Shown here: positions 10,829 through 21,787 of the stretch, in pieces
Numbering within the stretch: the stretch's first letter is position 1
How the letters are laid out: every line of letters starts with the position of its first letter
Source of the DNA: Bursaphelenchus xylophilus
Lineage: Eukaryota > Nematoda > Chromadorea > Rhabditida > Aphelenchoididae
Direction: 5' to 3'
DNA length: 64,000 nucleotides
Assembly (NCBI GenBank): GCA_904066235.2
Contig: CAJFCV020000001.1
Coordinates: 7,998,001-8,062,000, forward strand
Made by a program: the position numbers and the translations under genes
Notes under the pieces: model-generated
What the model saw: only the letters and a program-made list of their open reading frames with translations
The model's database searches: none
Told to the model about the DNA's origin: nothing

Positions 10829-11039
10829 GAGTGGGAACGATGTGCTTCAGTTTGCTCCTTATTGGAATATGATTGGGAACGTTCTGGAATCTTCCAGAAA
10901 AAAAATCGGCGGAATTTACATGAAAATTCTTTTTTATTATGCGTTTTATGATCTCTAGAAGGCGTAAAAAGTTGCAAAATAATTTTTTTTGTCCACAAGA
11001 GTTTATCTTGGTCACCAAAGCCCTATCATAGCCACTCGC

Positions 11040-11110
11040 ACTGCCCCGGAATCGAACCAACCCCCAAAAGAATACCGAGCGGACGCTCTGTCCACTCGGC
11101 CAACCGAACC
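11040..11110 (-). pseudogene. tRNA-like Pol III promoter unit, right arm
   Basis: This is the mirror copy of the left unit on the minus strand, with GGTTCGATTCC (B box, about 11049-11059) and TGGCCGAGTGG (A box, about 11092-11102). It also points inward, so transcription from both units would converge. The near identity of the copies suggests recent formation or gene conversion of the arms. Confidence 0.6.
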
Positions 11111-11461
11111 ACTGGATGCTCCTTCTCTTTTCCGAGGGAAGAGAAAGAGGAATTTTTTTCGGAACTTTCGGTCGATTTTTCTCGTCGGCCGTGCTTATTT
11201 TGCAGCTGAAAATTGCCTGTTTCTACCAAAGTTGACCTGCTCTATCCACCTGTGCTAGTCATTTTACCGAACGCTGGGGGAAGTTCAGACCATTCCCTTG
11301 TAAGTAATCGAATTTTTTTTTGATTGTCCACAAACAATATATTTTTATTTGGGGTAATCAAATCGCCAGAAGGCCACACAAAGAAAAACTCTAAACGGAT
11401 TTCTCATCGAAGAGTTTGCGCGAACAATAAAAGACCCAAACAAAGTAAGAATTCGAATACT

Positions 11462-12070
11462 ATGAGCGCCCCCGAGCCCGGCAGCATCCTGCCAGAAGGC
11501 AAATTCCCTTCTTTCTACCTGCAAAGTCTTCTTCCACCTCATGCTACAGCATCCCCACCCTCGAAAAGTGATCTCAAACCTCCTTATTCCTATATTGGCC
11601 TTATTTCTATGGCCATTCTGAGCAATCCGGAGAGGAAAATGCTTTTATCCCAGATTTACAATTGGATCGCCATGGAATACCCGTATTTTAGGTGAGTAAA
11701 TATTGATGGTGAATATAAAATACGATTCAGAAGTCGGGGAAATGGATGGAGAAATTCGGTCAGACACAATCTCTCGCTAAACGAATGCTTTATTAAAGCT
11801 GGGAGGGCAGCCAATGGAAAGGGACATTTTTGGACAATCCATCCGGCCAATTTGGCCGACTTTTTGAAGGGCGATTACCGAAGAAGGCAGGCCCAATGGA
11901 AGATCAAGTCCCATCATCAGCATCTCCCTCTCCTCGATACTATATCAAATAATTTTTTCTGTAATCCTCTTGCTTTCCAACTGTTTTTGAATCAACAATT
12001 ACAATTTAATTTGGTTAATGGTAATGGGATTGCCAAAACAAGTTTAAATCCCAGCTTCGGAACCCAATAA
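11462..12070 (+). CDS. Forkhead (FOX) transcription factor, possibly FoxQ2-like
   Basis: Nuclear DNA-binding transcription factor. Exons 11462-11691 and 11731-12070 join in frame (intron 39 nt) to 189 residues. The forkhead domain occupies about residues 37-130: it opens KPPYSYIGLISMAIL, contains helix 3 as WRNSVRHNLSLNECFIKA, and ends in wing 2 with HPANLADFLKGDYRRRQAQ. The RAANGKGHFWTIHPAN stretch and the GDYRRRQAQ end are closest to FoxQ2-type domains as I remember them. The N-terminal 36 residues are short and serine/proline-rich, and the C-terminal tail is only about 55 residues with no clear repressor motif. The ATG at 11462 opens a sensible N-terminus; an in-frame ATG at 11324 is less likely because the intervening codons look like untranslated leader. 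Confidence 0.88.
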
Positions 12071-12282
12071 ATCTTTTTAATTTTGTTTCAAATTATTATT
12101 TTAATCAGCAAAATGAGTAGTTATAGAAATAAATTGAAGTCAAGTTAGCTATTTTATCTGTAAATACGATCATATGACGTAACTTTGACCTGATTTATGA
12201 CCCTTGCGAGGTCGGGAGGTCGGATGGTCAGCTGTGTTTTGTCCTGGTTATTCTTGTTCCTTCCACTTCACTTTGCCCCATA

Positions 12283-15200
12283 ATGTGGCATTTATTTATT
12301 CTCATCTTCATTCTCACATCTGTGGAATCCTATGTTAAAGTTACTTTTACAGGGAATAATTTGAATCCCGTTATTTCGTAAGTTTGAAGTTACTTTGAAG
12401 AAATTGTAATTTTTAGCGAAGATGGGCGTTACATTTTCTATGAAGGAAGCGGAGGGGATTATGGCCACAAATGTCCGCAGATTTACCGGATAGATCTACT
12501 CGATCCAGAACAAGGTCCTTTCAGAATCAGCAATGGGATCGGGTCTTCTCGAGGCCTTTCTTTCATCAACAACAAGTTCTTTTTCTCCTCCAATTTCCAT
12601 CATTTCCTTCCCTTACTTAACAATTCCGTTGAATCAACTTGTCAACAAAACATTTGCGAGCGAAAGAAAAGTGATAAAACTCTGCAAAAGTTATGTAAGT
12701 AGTGAAAAAAGGAGGAATTTCTTCAGGTAGATCAAAAAAATTTGAAGAAATGGATTCAAAAATTGACCTATTCCAAGCAAATTGGTTGGGAAACATCGAA
12801 AAACAAATAACTCGAGGGCCTTACTTTAACGGAGAAGTTACAGTCACCGCGGATGGAGGACTACTGTATTCCTCCACAGAATCTGGAGATCCTGAAATCT
12901 GGAAATATAATCAAGAACAAAAAGAGAGAGAAAGGGTCAGCCATTTTTGCTACATATTATACCAATTAACTTATACAGGGCGTTTCTTGGCGCTCAAGAT
13001 ATCTAAGAAATTCTTTCCGTTGAAGAAAGAAGAAGATGGGCGGCTTTCGCACAAAAAAGAAATTTTCTCCGCCAACGCGGAAAGTAGTGTATTCGGCGGA
13101 GACTTTTGTGGCACTTCTTGGTCACCACACCAATCCTAAGCGTTTTTTATGTTGCTGATGGCTGGGAAGAAGGTATTTGCTCATTTTTATGGTTACCAAG
13201 CGTTTGGCGAGGGTATGGCGGTTGTTTTACACTGTGGCGAAGGCTCGGTGGAGACTTTTTTTTACCAACGGGGCCATTCTAGGGGCTGGCTTGAGCCTAT
13301 CTCCGTCAGCCTAGATAGAGGTGGCAATCGAGCCGGGCCTGAGCAAAAGTTTGGAAAGGCCGGTCTGACCGTTTCGGCCCGATTGCCACTTGTACGCCAG
13401 TCTCTAAAGTTTAAATATAAGAAAAGAGAAATATAACGCGAAGGAGATGACAAAAACGTTTTTATTTCTCTGATCACCCTGTACTATTATATCTTAATCT
13501 GTAGATTTTAATATCGGTCTGTCGGGAAAAAAACGGCGGATCGTCGCGCCTCCGAATCGCCCATCATCGCTTTGCGACTGCAAGCCGCGGCTTGGGATTT
13601 GGTGCGCGACATCGGCGAGGCGAGACATTTTGATGCGACGATCCGCCGTTATTTTTCCGACAGACTGATATACAGATCACAAATCACATTGGCTATGATG
13701 GAGAAGCAGCTATTTCCCCTGAGGGCAAGAAAATTGTGTTTATTTCTGCGAATATCAAAAACACTGGACGATATCAGAAATTGTTACAGTAAGCTAGTAT
13801 TAAGGAAGAAAATTTACTTTTTAGTTACTCTTTGATGGATAAAAGTAAGACAGAATTATTTTCGATGGATGCTGATGGAAGTAATCGAAAACAAATAACT
13901 TTTCTTGGAGGAAGCGTCAGACATCCCAAATTCATCGATGAAACTACAGTAATCTTCAGCTCCAATCACAATTCGGGACGCCAAATTTATACGATCGGGA
14001 TTGATGGAAAAGATCTGAGTCAGGTAGTTATAAAAAACAAAGTAGAATTTGTCTACAGATTACATTCACCGACTCAAATGATTATCCGATGGTGTCCGGA
14101 AACGGAAAGAAAGTGGTCTGGGCGAGTAAAGAAGACTCGGAATGGAATATTCTAGTAGCTGACACCAATTGGATAAGAAAAAACGGCATAGAAAAGTTGA
14201 ACGAGGAACATGAAATGTCACAATTACATTACCCGGGAGAGAAACATCTCAATTCGATCAGACAACTCACTTTCGGCGGACAAAATGCCGAAGGGTATTT
14301 TGATTTCCAATCCAAAAATATTCTATTCCAAGCAACCGGAAGGGAAAGATACGGCACCTCGTGCGATCAGGTAAGAAAGTTGTATAATAAATATTAAAGC
14401 GTCATTCCCAGATATACAAATTAAACATCGAGCAATCCGTGGATTCCTCAACGCCTTTGCAGCGAATCAGCACAGGCCTTGGAGCTTGCACTTGCTCCTA
14501 CTTCTTTCCGAATGACCAGACTATGATATACGCATCTACCTTTGCTTCGGTCAGACCAGATCATCTCGAAAATACTTGCCCCGTGAAGAGATGTCAAAGT
14601 AAGGAAGCCACAACTGATCCTCTTCTCAAAAGACTTTGCAATACATCCTATACTTGGGATCTGTTCCCCGAATACGACATCTACAAAGTAAATAGGTACG
14701 GGAATATAATCAAAAGACTGACTAATGTCCCCGGATATGATGCTGAAGGTGCAGTTTCAAAGGATGGTAAGAATATTGTATTCACATCACTCAGAACTGG
14801 AGATCCGGAGTTGTGGCTGATGGACGAGAATGGTGACAATTTGAGACAGGTAGAATACGATTCTGATTTATCTTGCTTTAGTTAACCAACCATCTTGGGT
14901 ATGATGGAGGTCCTTTCTTCTCTCCAGATGGAACAAAAGTAATTTTCCGCGCTTCAAGACCCAAAACAAAGGAAGAAATTACAAAATACAAACAATTATT
15001 GAGGTATTATAAATGACGGAGTAACCATTACTATTTAACTTTAGCTACAACCTGGTTGAACCCTTGGCCATGGAATTGTTCGAAATAAACGTTGATGGGA
15101 CTGGAATGAAACAAATCACAGAACTGGGGGGCTCTAATTGGGCTCCTTTCTTCTTGGTCGACAACAATCGTATTCTATACAGTACCAATTTTAATCAGAC

Positions 15201-15430
15201 AGGTAGATTTGGAGCTTTTGATATCTACATGGTCAATCAGAATGGTGAAGGAGTGGAGAGGGTAAGGGTTATCTTCCCCGCCAACATTACTTTAGATCAC
15301 CTACAACGAAGGTGGATTCGATGCTTTTCCAATGCAAAGTCGAAACGGGAAAAAAGTAATCTGGGGAAGCAGCCGGAATGGGAAATCCCCATACGATTTA
15401 AATCTATTCCTCGCTGATTGGACTGATTAA
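12283..15430 (+). CDS. Secreted TolB-like (PD40) beta-propeller protein
   Basis: Ten exons (12283-12377, 12417-12694, 12727-12935, 13676-13788, 13825-14023, 14059-14370, 14412-14849, 14882-15003, 15045-15261, 15296-15430) join in frame to 705 residues. A signal peptide begins MWHLFILIFILTSVES. The rest is WD40-like PD40 repeats of the TolB type with phrases such as SPDGTKVIF, SKDGKNIVFTSLRTGDPELW and MDENGDN. Two large modules repeat: each runs from ITNH or LTNH plus GYDG, through a KLLHYSLMD or QLLSYNLVE segment and ELFxxxxDG, to a final LVADT or LFLADW. The first half has fewer matches to the consensus. No peptidase triad was found, so it is probably a non-enzymatic extracellular binding protein. 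The family is common in bacteria, and origin by transfer is possible. One intron (12936-13675) holds two transposable elements. Confidence 0.85.
12976..13481. mobile_element. CAGGG-family TIR element in PD40 intron
   Basis: The element starts CAGGGCGTTTCTTGG after a TA and ends TGATCACCCTG before a TA (13482-13483). Its ends and TA flanks match the CAGGGTG family seen at 18024, 26055 and 62876, and it contains the shared CGGCGGAGAC motif near 13096. Its arms are less palindromic than in the others. Inside, GTGGCAATCGAGCCGGGCC (about 13321) and GGCCCGATTGCCAC (about 13377-13390) form a smaller inverted repeat. Confidence 0.55.
13511..13671. repeat. MITE family B, copy 2
   Basis: About 160 bp with terminal inverted repeats of roughly 37 nt: ATATCGGTCTGTCGGG and following ACGGCGGATCGTCGC are mirrored by GCGACGATCCGCCGTTAT and CCGACAGACTGATAT. 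It shares its interior with copy 1 at 9675-10018. It ends three to four bases upstream of the AG that begins exon 4 of the PD40 gene. Confidence 0.8.
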
Positions 15431-15496
15431 TCTACGAATTTATAATTTAATATTTCTGTATACCCATAACAACAATAACATGTAACAAGATTGATT

Positions 15497-18400
15497 TCAA
15501 TCCTGACCCAGATCCAATGCTCGACACATAATCAGACATACTTGTGCCTTGGCCGCTTTTTTATTTGTCGAGGCACAGGCGGCATTGTATTCGATTCCAT
15601 TCAAAACGGCCTAAAAAGTAATAAGATTGTGTTTAACCATGACCTACGGTGCATCCGAAACGTTTACAATGTTGAGATCCTTCTTCAGTTTGAGTAAAAT
15701 AGGGTGGCGGGAGCCCGTTTTTACTGCAGTGCTCCATTATAACAGAGACCGGGTTTTTGCCTGACAAAATCAAATTTTGGCCGTTAGGTCTCCTTACCAT
15801 TAAGATCGGCGACTTTTTCTCGCTTGGGAGGTTTCTTATCGATGTCGGAGTATAGTCCCTTTCGGTCTGATTTCACGTCCAAGATCAGAGGTTCCACTGG
15901 TCCATCCATCTTCCGGCCAAGCCCCAGTCCAGGCACCCATCCCATCTTTTGAAGAAGATGAGCTCCAATTCCCGTCGTCAGCTGAGGAGCATTTCTCAGG
16001 GTGTCCTAAAATATGGGAATAACAAAAATGAAGACCTTACTTTAGTCGCCCAGACACTGTTGCTGGGTACCCTGGATTCATAGTTGGCGTCCATCAACGG
16101 GGCCACTCCAAACTTGGCTGAGCCTCGTTCTTTGCTCTCGGCCCATCGACTTAACTAAAATCATCAGAAATGGGATTATGGGATAAAAGATTATTGTTGG
16201 ACCGATCATTCAGAAGATAAATCAAGACTGTCAATTTCAAAGCAATTAAGCCCTGTTTCTGGCTTATCTTCTGACTGACCCCATTTTAGGCTTATTCTAT
16301 TGTAATTATAACACTCTTTTGTTATTATAATTACAATACAAGTACCGATGATGATTCTGATGACGACGATGAAGCGATCCAATCATATTGGAGACCATTT
16401 CCAAATCCTGGCCGACTACAATCTTCGCTCATGATCGATTAATTAACCTGAAACCTGTTTTACCCTTGATCATTTGCATTCCGCGACATAAAAATTCCCG
16501 GAAATCAACGAAAAGAACGGAATAAAAATGATCAAAAGTAAAAAAGGCGAGTCGTCCATCTTGCTTGACCACTTTGTCGTCCTCCATGCCACCACTGTAT
16601 CATCTCGAGGCTATAAACGCCGTTTAGAGTCATGAAATCGTGAAAAGATCATTCCAAATAGATTTTTTCGAATGACATTACCCTGGTTTCATGACTTAAA
16701 ACACGTTTTTTCTATGCTTGGAGAACCCTGGCTACACGAAAAATCAAACTGCTTCATTTTCCTTTAAACTTGGAAAATTATAGCTACGTACCATTCTAAG
16801 AAACTTTTCCGTTAACTTTTTTTTGAAATCTTACTGTACTTTGGGTTACGGTAACATGACTCGTTTTGTCATAACTCGAGAACCGGATGTCGTAGCGAGA
16901 CGGGGCCTTTACCAGTATGTTCAGCGTGCCGAAAGACGGCTTTTTGTTAGCTACACCAAGTTCCGAAGACGCCGGGAAGTGATCAAAAAATTTGAATATT
17001 TATGCAAAAATTCAAAAATATGCAAATTTCTCGAAAATTTAACCCAAATTATGCTCATTTTTATTTGATGTGTCGAAAATAGAAGTCATAACGGTTCCAA
17101 CGGTGTAAAAAACTTGGGCGTGCGAACCGAGCTGTCTGAGAACGGGCTGTTTGAAGTTGGGGCACACAGTCACGAATGAGCAAAAAATCGGAGTAAACCG
17201 CATAAAATCATTGTTAAATGGCTAGAATGGAAAGTAAATTTTGTTATTACATCGTATCGGTCACAATAGAGGATTTTCCACATAATTTTCATAAATTTGC
17301 ATATTTTGGAATTACTTGCAATTATCGACAAAATGTTGTAAAAATATACCTTAATGAAGGATTTGGGAGAAAATATTGTTCGCTTTTGCTTAGCACCTTC
17401 CAACAGTCATTTTAATGTAAAAAACTTAAAATCGATCTTTTCCCATGTCCACGCCTACCTGGCGGCTGATGCAGCCGTAAATGCAAGAAATTCCAAAATA
17501 TGCAAATTAATGAAAATTATGTGGAAAATCTTCTATTGTGACCGATACGATGTAATAACAAAATTTACTTTCCATTCTTGCCATTTAACAATGATTTTAT
17601 GCGGTTTACTCCGATTTTTTGCTCATTCGTGACTGGGTGCCCCAACTTCAAACAGCCCGTTCTCAGACAGCTCGGTTCGCACGTTCAAGTTTTTTACACC
17701 GTTGGAACCGTTATGACTTCTATTTTCGACACATCAAATAAAAATGAGCATAATTTGGGTTAAATTTTCGAGAAATTTGCATATTTTTGAATTTTTGCAT
17801 AAATATTCAAATTTTTTGGTCACTTACCGGCGTCTTCGAAACTTGGTGTAGCTAACAAAAAACCGTCTTTCGGTATGCTGAACATACTGGTAAAAACCCC
17901 GTCTCGCTACGACATCCGGTTCTCGAGTTATGACAAAACGAGTCATGTTACCGTAACCCAAAGTACAGTAAGATTTCGAAAAAAAGTTAACGGGAAAGTT
18001 TCTTAGAATGGTACGTAGCTATACAGGGTGGTTCAGCCGAAGCTTCCACCCTTATTTCAAGGATTTCTTCGCCAATAATGCACCAATTTCTATAAAATTT
18101 ACATCAAATTGAAGCTGATGCGCCCCATTTTTTGTCCCCCAAATATGACGTACCCAAGTTGAAGGAGGCCCCCGTACTGACCTTTGACATTTTCATTCCA
18201 AATTTTAAAGCTCGAAATCGGTGAAACTTAGAAAATTTTTGCAATGATTTTCAATTGAGTTTCTCGGACTTGGAAAATTTTTGGATTTTCGGCTAAGACA
18301 AAGTTGCCAAATTCGATGAAAAAATTTTAAAAAGTGAAGTTCACGTAAGTAACAAGTTCTTAAAACGCATATTTTATTCCAGGCGAGGTACCAAGTCGGA

Positions 18401-21400
18401 CGAATCAGAACAAAATCTCTTCTCGGGCAATCTAGGCCTGGAAACTTGTTATGCATTTTCGGGGGTGAATGTCTTCATGCATGTGGACAGTCTCGAGCAT
18501 TTGTTCGAATTTTTAAAAATTTCGATTAATTAAGATTGCTACCCCAAAATAACAAGAATAATGCCTTGAAGAATAATTATGGCTATTCCGTTGCCTGCCG
18601 TCAACTTTTTCTGCTACTTATAAAAGTTTCATTTCGCCAGAGACTCGAATATTTTCCAAGCCCGAGAAACTCAATTGAAAATCATTGCAAAAATTTTCTA
18701 AGTTTCACCGATTTCGAGCTTTAAAATTTGGAATGAAAATGTCAAAGGTCAGTACGGGGGCCTCCTTCAACTTGGGTACGTCATATTTGGGGGACAAAAA
18801 ATGGGGCGCATCAGCTTCAATTTGATGTAAATTTTATAGAAATTGGTGCATTATTGACGGAGAAATCCTTGAAATAAGGGTGGAAGCTTCGGCTGAACCA
18901 CCCTGTAGTTTTCCAAATTTAAAGAAAAATCAAGCAGTTTGATTTTTCGTGTAGCCAGGGTTTTTTACCTGCGCTTGACTTTTAGAAAAATTGTATTTTA
19001 AACGGCATTTGTTATAAGATAAAAACACCTAAGATGTGTTATTTTACACATCAGAAATTTCACGAATCTATCTTCGATTATATCCCCTCTGTATTGTCCC
19101 CCTACCTTTAACTCAATGTCGGCCAATGCCATTCTTGTCGCAAAATCATTTGGAAATTGAGAGAGATGTTGTGTTAACCGCGCCCTCTCAGCTACCAGAT
19201 GTCCACATCTAACTGGTGCCTAAAACAAAAACATACATGTAAATAAAGGGAAAACATACAACAGCAGGGAGCATAGAGATATCAGATGAGAAATTAGGGA
19301 TCTCCAGAAATGATCCAAAGACGGACTCCCCAATGGCTATTATCTTTTCGTTATCCCTCTCGAGCATGGGCATAGGCCCCTCTTCTGAGTCGTCACTGTC
19401 ACTTGAACTACCATCACCCTGACTAGCATCCTGTTGATCAACTTCCGCTTCTTTTTCCTTATTCCCTGCGTCCGCGCCTTTTATCTCTTCGCTGTCTTCC
19501 AACATATCAGTTAACATTTCCAATTCATCCTGATCCAGACATACAAAACTCCGTTCTTCTTTCACTATCTTTGAGACTAACTCTTCCAACAGATCTCTAA
19601 CAATACATCCAACCTCGTCCAAAGGTTTCGCACTAGATGTAGCCGGTTTAACATCATCAGCTTCTGATTCTTTTGTTAAAATCTCCTTTTCTTTGGCACC
19701 ACCGTTCTTTTCATTGTCCTTTTTAACCTTGTCCTTCTTTTTTCTTTTTATTTGCACAAATCCATTAAGGGCAATGGGTTCCCATCTGGTTAGTGGAGGA
19801 ATGATCTCTCCCTCCTCGATGTCCATAGGCTCCGGTTCTTGAGGAAGACGTCCCTCCAAAATGTCCTTCTTTTCGTCTTCTGATAACAACTCAGAAAAGT
19901 CGGATATAATCTGAGGTGGTGCGGGGATCTCCTTCGTTATGGCTGGGGCATCAAATCCAGCACAAACAGGAGGGGGCGGAGGGGGTTGAAGCAAGGCCCA
20001 GTCCAAGATGGGGGCGGACGGTGGTGGAGGGAAAGGTGGTTCTAAGACCTAAAGAATACTTACTCAAACTGCATCTAAACTAGTCGTACCTCGGAGCCCC
20101 TTGGAGGTGGTGGCGGCACTGGGGCTGGTGGCGGAGGATCGGAGAACAAATAAACTGGGGCCACTTTCACTTTCTTGCTGCTGAGCGCTGTAACCACGGT
20201 CGTTTCAACAGGAACTGGCTCCCATTCTTCATCGCCGTATTTATCGCCTGAAGAAACCGGGAATGCTTTCCTCAGCGCACTCTCTTCAATCAACCGTTCC
20301 AATGCTGATTTCGGTTTCATGGCAGTCCCGACATTTAACTTTATAGCCGCCTTTACGGGTAAAGTTGTGAAGTCAAAGTCCTGATCCGTTTCTTGGATCA
20401 GAGTTTCATTTACAGGAAGAGTGAATTTCTTGGAACTGATATCTTCACAATATTCTACAAGTAATAAGTAAATTCTAAAGATCTATCAAAACTTACTTAT
20501 CAATTCCTTTATACTCTTTTCTCGCAAACTCGCAGAGATGTTAAAGTTTTTAGGCAACTTTCCAGCCATCATCAATTTATAAGCATTCTTCTCGGCAATG
20601 GCAATCAATTCTTTCTTGTCTACCTTCATTTCATCCAATTCTCTAGGCTGAGGAGAGCGTGATGACTTCCTCCGTTTAAACCTGTGTGGGGACCACGAAC
20701 GAGACCTGGACCTAGATATCCGGTCAAAACCAAAGCCACTGCGTCTTGAATAATACCTAAAAACATAAAATTGTTCAGATAAGTTCAATTATTACCTTTC
20801 CGCCCTAAAGGGATGCCGATAAGGGGATCTGCTTCTTCTAGTAGATGCTCTAGGAGAGGAACGGCCATTTCTGATTGGAGATATACTTCCTCTCGATCCA
20901 TCTCTACCTCTACCGGACTTTCGAGGAGGACTACGTATACTACTGCCCCTGGCGGAATATACTGGGGATAATCGCCCTCGTTTAATTCTTAGTGGACTTC
21001 TGCTTCTGCTTTTCTGAATTCTTCTATCATTCTGATTCACTGGCCTTTTCCCAATATCCCATTCTCTGACCTTCTTTTCAGGGAGCTTCTCATCTTCTTT
21101 CATTTCCTTTGATAAGCTCTTATCCTGAAACATATCTTTTTGTTCAAGTATTGGGTGGGGAATCTTTAGCCCGATTTGAATTGGCATAACTTACTTGCTC
21201 CACCCTTTACGCCTACCTTTTTCTTTTTTTCCTTGTCCTCTTTTCGTTTCCCGTCTTTGTTTTCCTTGCTTTTGTGTTTTTCCTTTTTCTCTTTATCCTT
21301 ATGCTTCTTTTCCTATATAACAGTTGTTAACTAACTGAGTAACTTACCTTCTTTTCTTTTATATTGTCTTCCACGATAGTTTCCTTCTCCTTTTTATTTT

Positions 21401-21605
21401 TCTTACTGCTGGTTTCCCCTTCCCTCTCCTTCTTGGACTTCTTCCCTTTCTTTCTCTTGTTATTTGTCGTCCCATCAATTAAAATGTCGTCCACATTCAC
21501 CTAAAAAATAAACATAATAAAGGGAAATCCCACCGGGCCAGTCTGTTGGATATCGTGAAAAAGACTTTGGAGTAACTCATCGCTTGTTTTGGCTCTACCG
21601 GACAT
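15497..21605 (-). CDS. son: SON-like splicing cofactor (RS, G-patch and dsRBD protein)
   Basis: SON is a nuclear-speckle protein that supports splicing of weak introns. The first exon (21605-21534) encodes MSGRAKTSDELLQSLFHD. The following exons are lysine/glutamate-rich (KKGKKSKKERE), then arginine/serine-rich (SRSRSPLRIKRGR, RSPPRKSGRGRD), then a proline- and acid-rich region (LLQPPPPPPVC). The C-terminus has a G-patch, GIGAHLLQKMGWVPGLGLG followed by PLILDVKSDRKGLY (about 15850-16010), and a double-stranded RNA-binding domain spread over the last two exons (PVSVIMEHCSKNGLPPPYF and NGIEYNAACASTNKKAAKA). RS then G-patch then dsRBD at the C-terminus is specific to SON. Most introns are 35-60 nt; the one at 16155-19105 is 2,951 nt and filled by transposable elements. 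It is divergent from FCF1 and convergent with the PD40 gene, 66 bp apart. Confidence 0.9.
16724..18962. mobile_element. Large palindromic element (family O), interrupted
   Basis: The ends are AACCCTGGCTACACG (left) and CGTGTAGCCAGGGTT (right). The left arm runs to about 17340. The right arm runs from about 17490 to 18021 and resumes at 18908-18962, so the arms are about 600 bp with a spacer of about 150 bp. Without the nested 882-bp element, the original length was about 1.35 kb. Open frames in the arms are mirror images of each other and encode nothing recognisable. It sits in an intron of SON. Confidence 0.75.
18024..18905. mobile_element. CAGGGTGG palindromic element nested in family O
   Basis: The 882-bp element starts CAGGGTGGTTCAGCCGAAGC and ends with the reverse complement. 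The arms are about 255 bp and nearly identical, with a spacer of about 365 bp. TA flanks both sides (18022-18023 and 18906-18907). The opposite arm of the host palindrome (around 16786) reads TAGCTACGTACC without the insert, so the empty site is known. No transposase frame is visible. Confidence 0.8.
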
Positions 21606-21787
21606 AATTCTGACGAAACGATCATATGAAAAAAGTTTTCAACGAAGAAAATAATATTTATTAATTTCTGTTGTCATTCCGTCGTTGACACTATTGATTT
21701 TCGTAGTAAAAAAGAATAAAAAGATTGGAAAGTTTTGAGCAGCTAGCTGCGAGCAGCGCTTCTGATCCCGGTGAATTTTAAGTCAAA
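21606..21787. promoter_or_regulatory. Divergent SON/FCF1 promoter region
   Basis: Only 182 bp separate the SON and FCF1 start codons, so the two promoters must overlap. The interval contains AT-rich sequence and the CAGCTAGCTGCGAGCAGCG segment near the FCF1 side. No TATA box is obvious. Confidence 0.5.

Larger units (their letters stand above)
10566..11300. mobile_element. Palindromic TIR element carrying two tRNA-like units
   Basis: The 735-bp element is an almost perfect inverted repeat: CAAGGGAATGGTCTGAAC at the left end is mirrored by GTTCAGACCATTCCCTTG at the right end, with arms of roughly 270 bp and a spacer of about 200 bp. TAA flanks both sides (10563-10565 and 11301-11303), a target-site duplication of the TWA type typical of PIF/Harbinger elements. 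Each arm contains a tRNA-like sequence with intact A and B boxes. It lies between ESRP and the forkhead gene. No transposase frame is present, so it must be non-autonomous. Confidence 0.75.
16155..19105 (-). other. 2.95-kb repeat-filled intron of SON
   Basis: The donor is GTAGGGG (minus strand, from 19105) and the acceptor TTTTAG at 16155. The flanking exons join in frame (DIELK then LSRWAESKERG). Besides the large nested palindrome listed separately, it contains an 11-bp inverted repeat (TGTAATTATAA 16301, TTATAATTACA 16325) and another pair, TCAGAAGATAA near 16210 with TTATCTTCTGA near 16264. No open frame in it looks like a real gene. Confidence 0.75.

Noticed and set aside
10539..11258. 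Several overlapping open frames on both strands in the tRNA-bearing palindrome
   Set aside because: They are mirror images produced by the inverted repeat, and their translated text is meaningless outside it.
18205..18724. Two frames on opposite strands ending in the same residues (SPRNSIENHCKNFLSF)
   Set aside because: The identity arises because both lie in the arms of the 882-bp palindrome, not from a gene pair.
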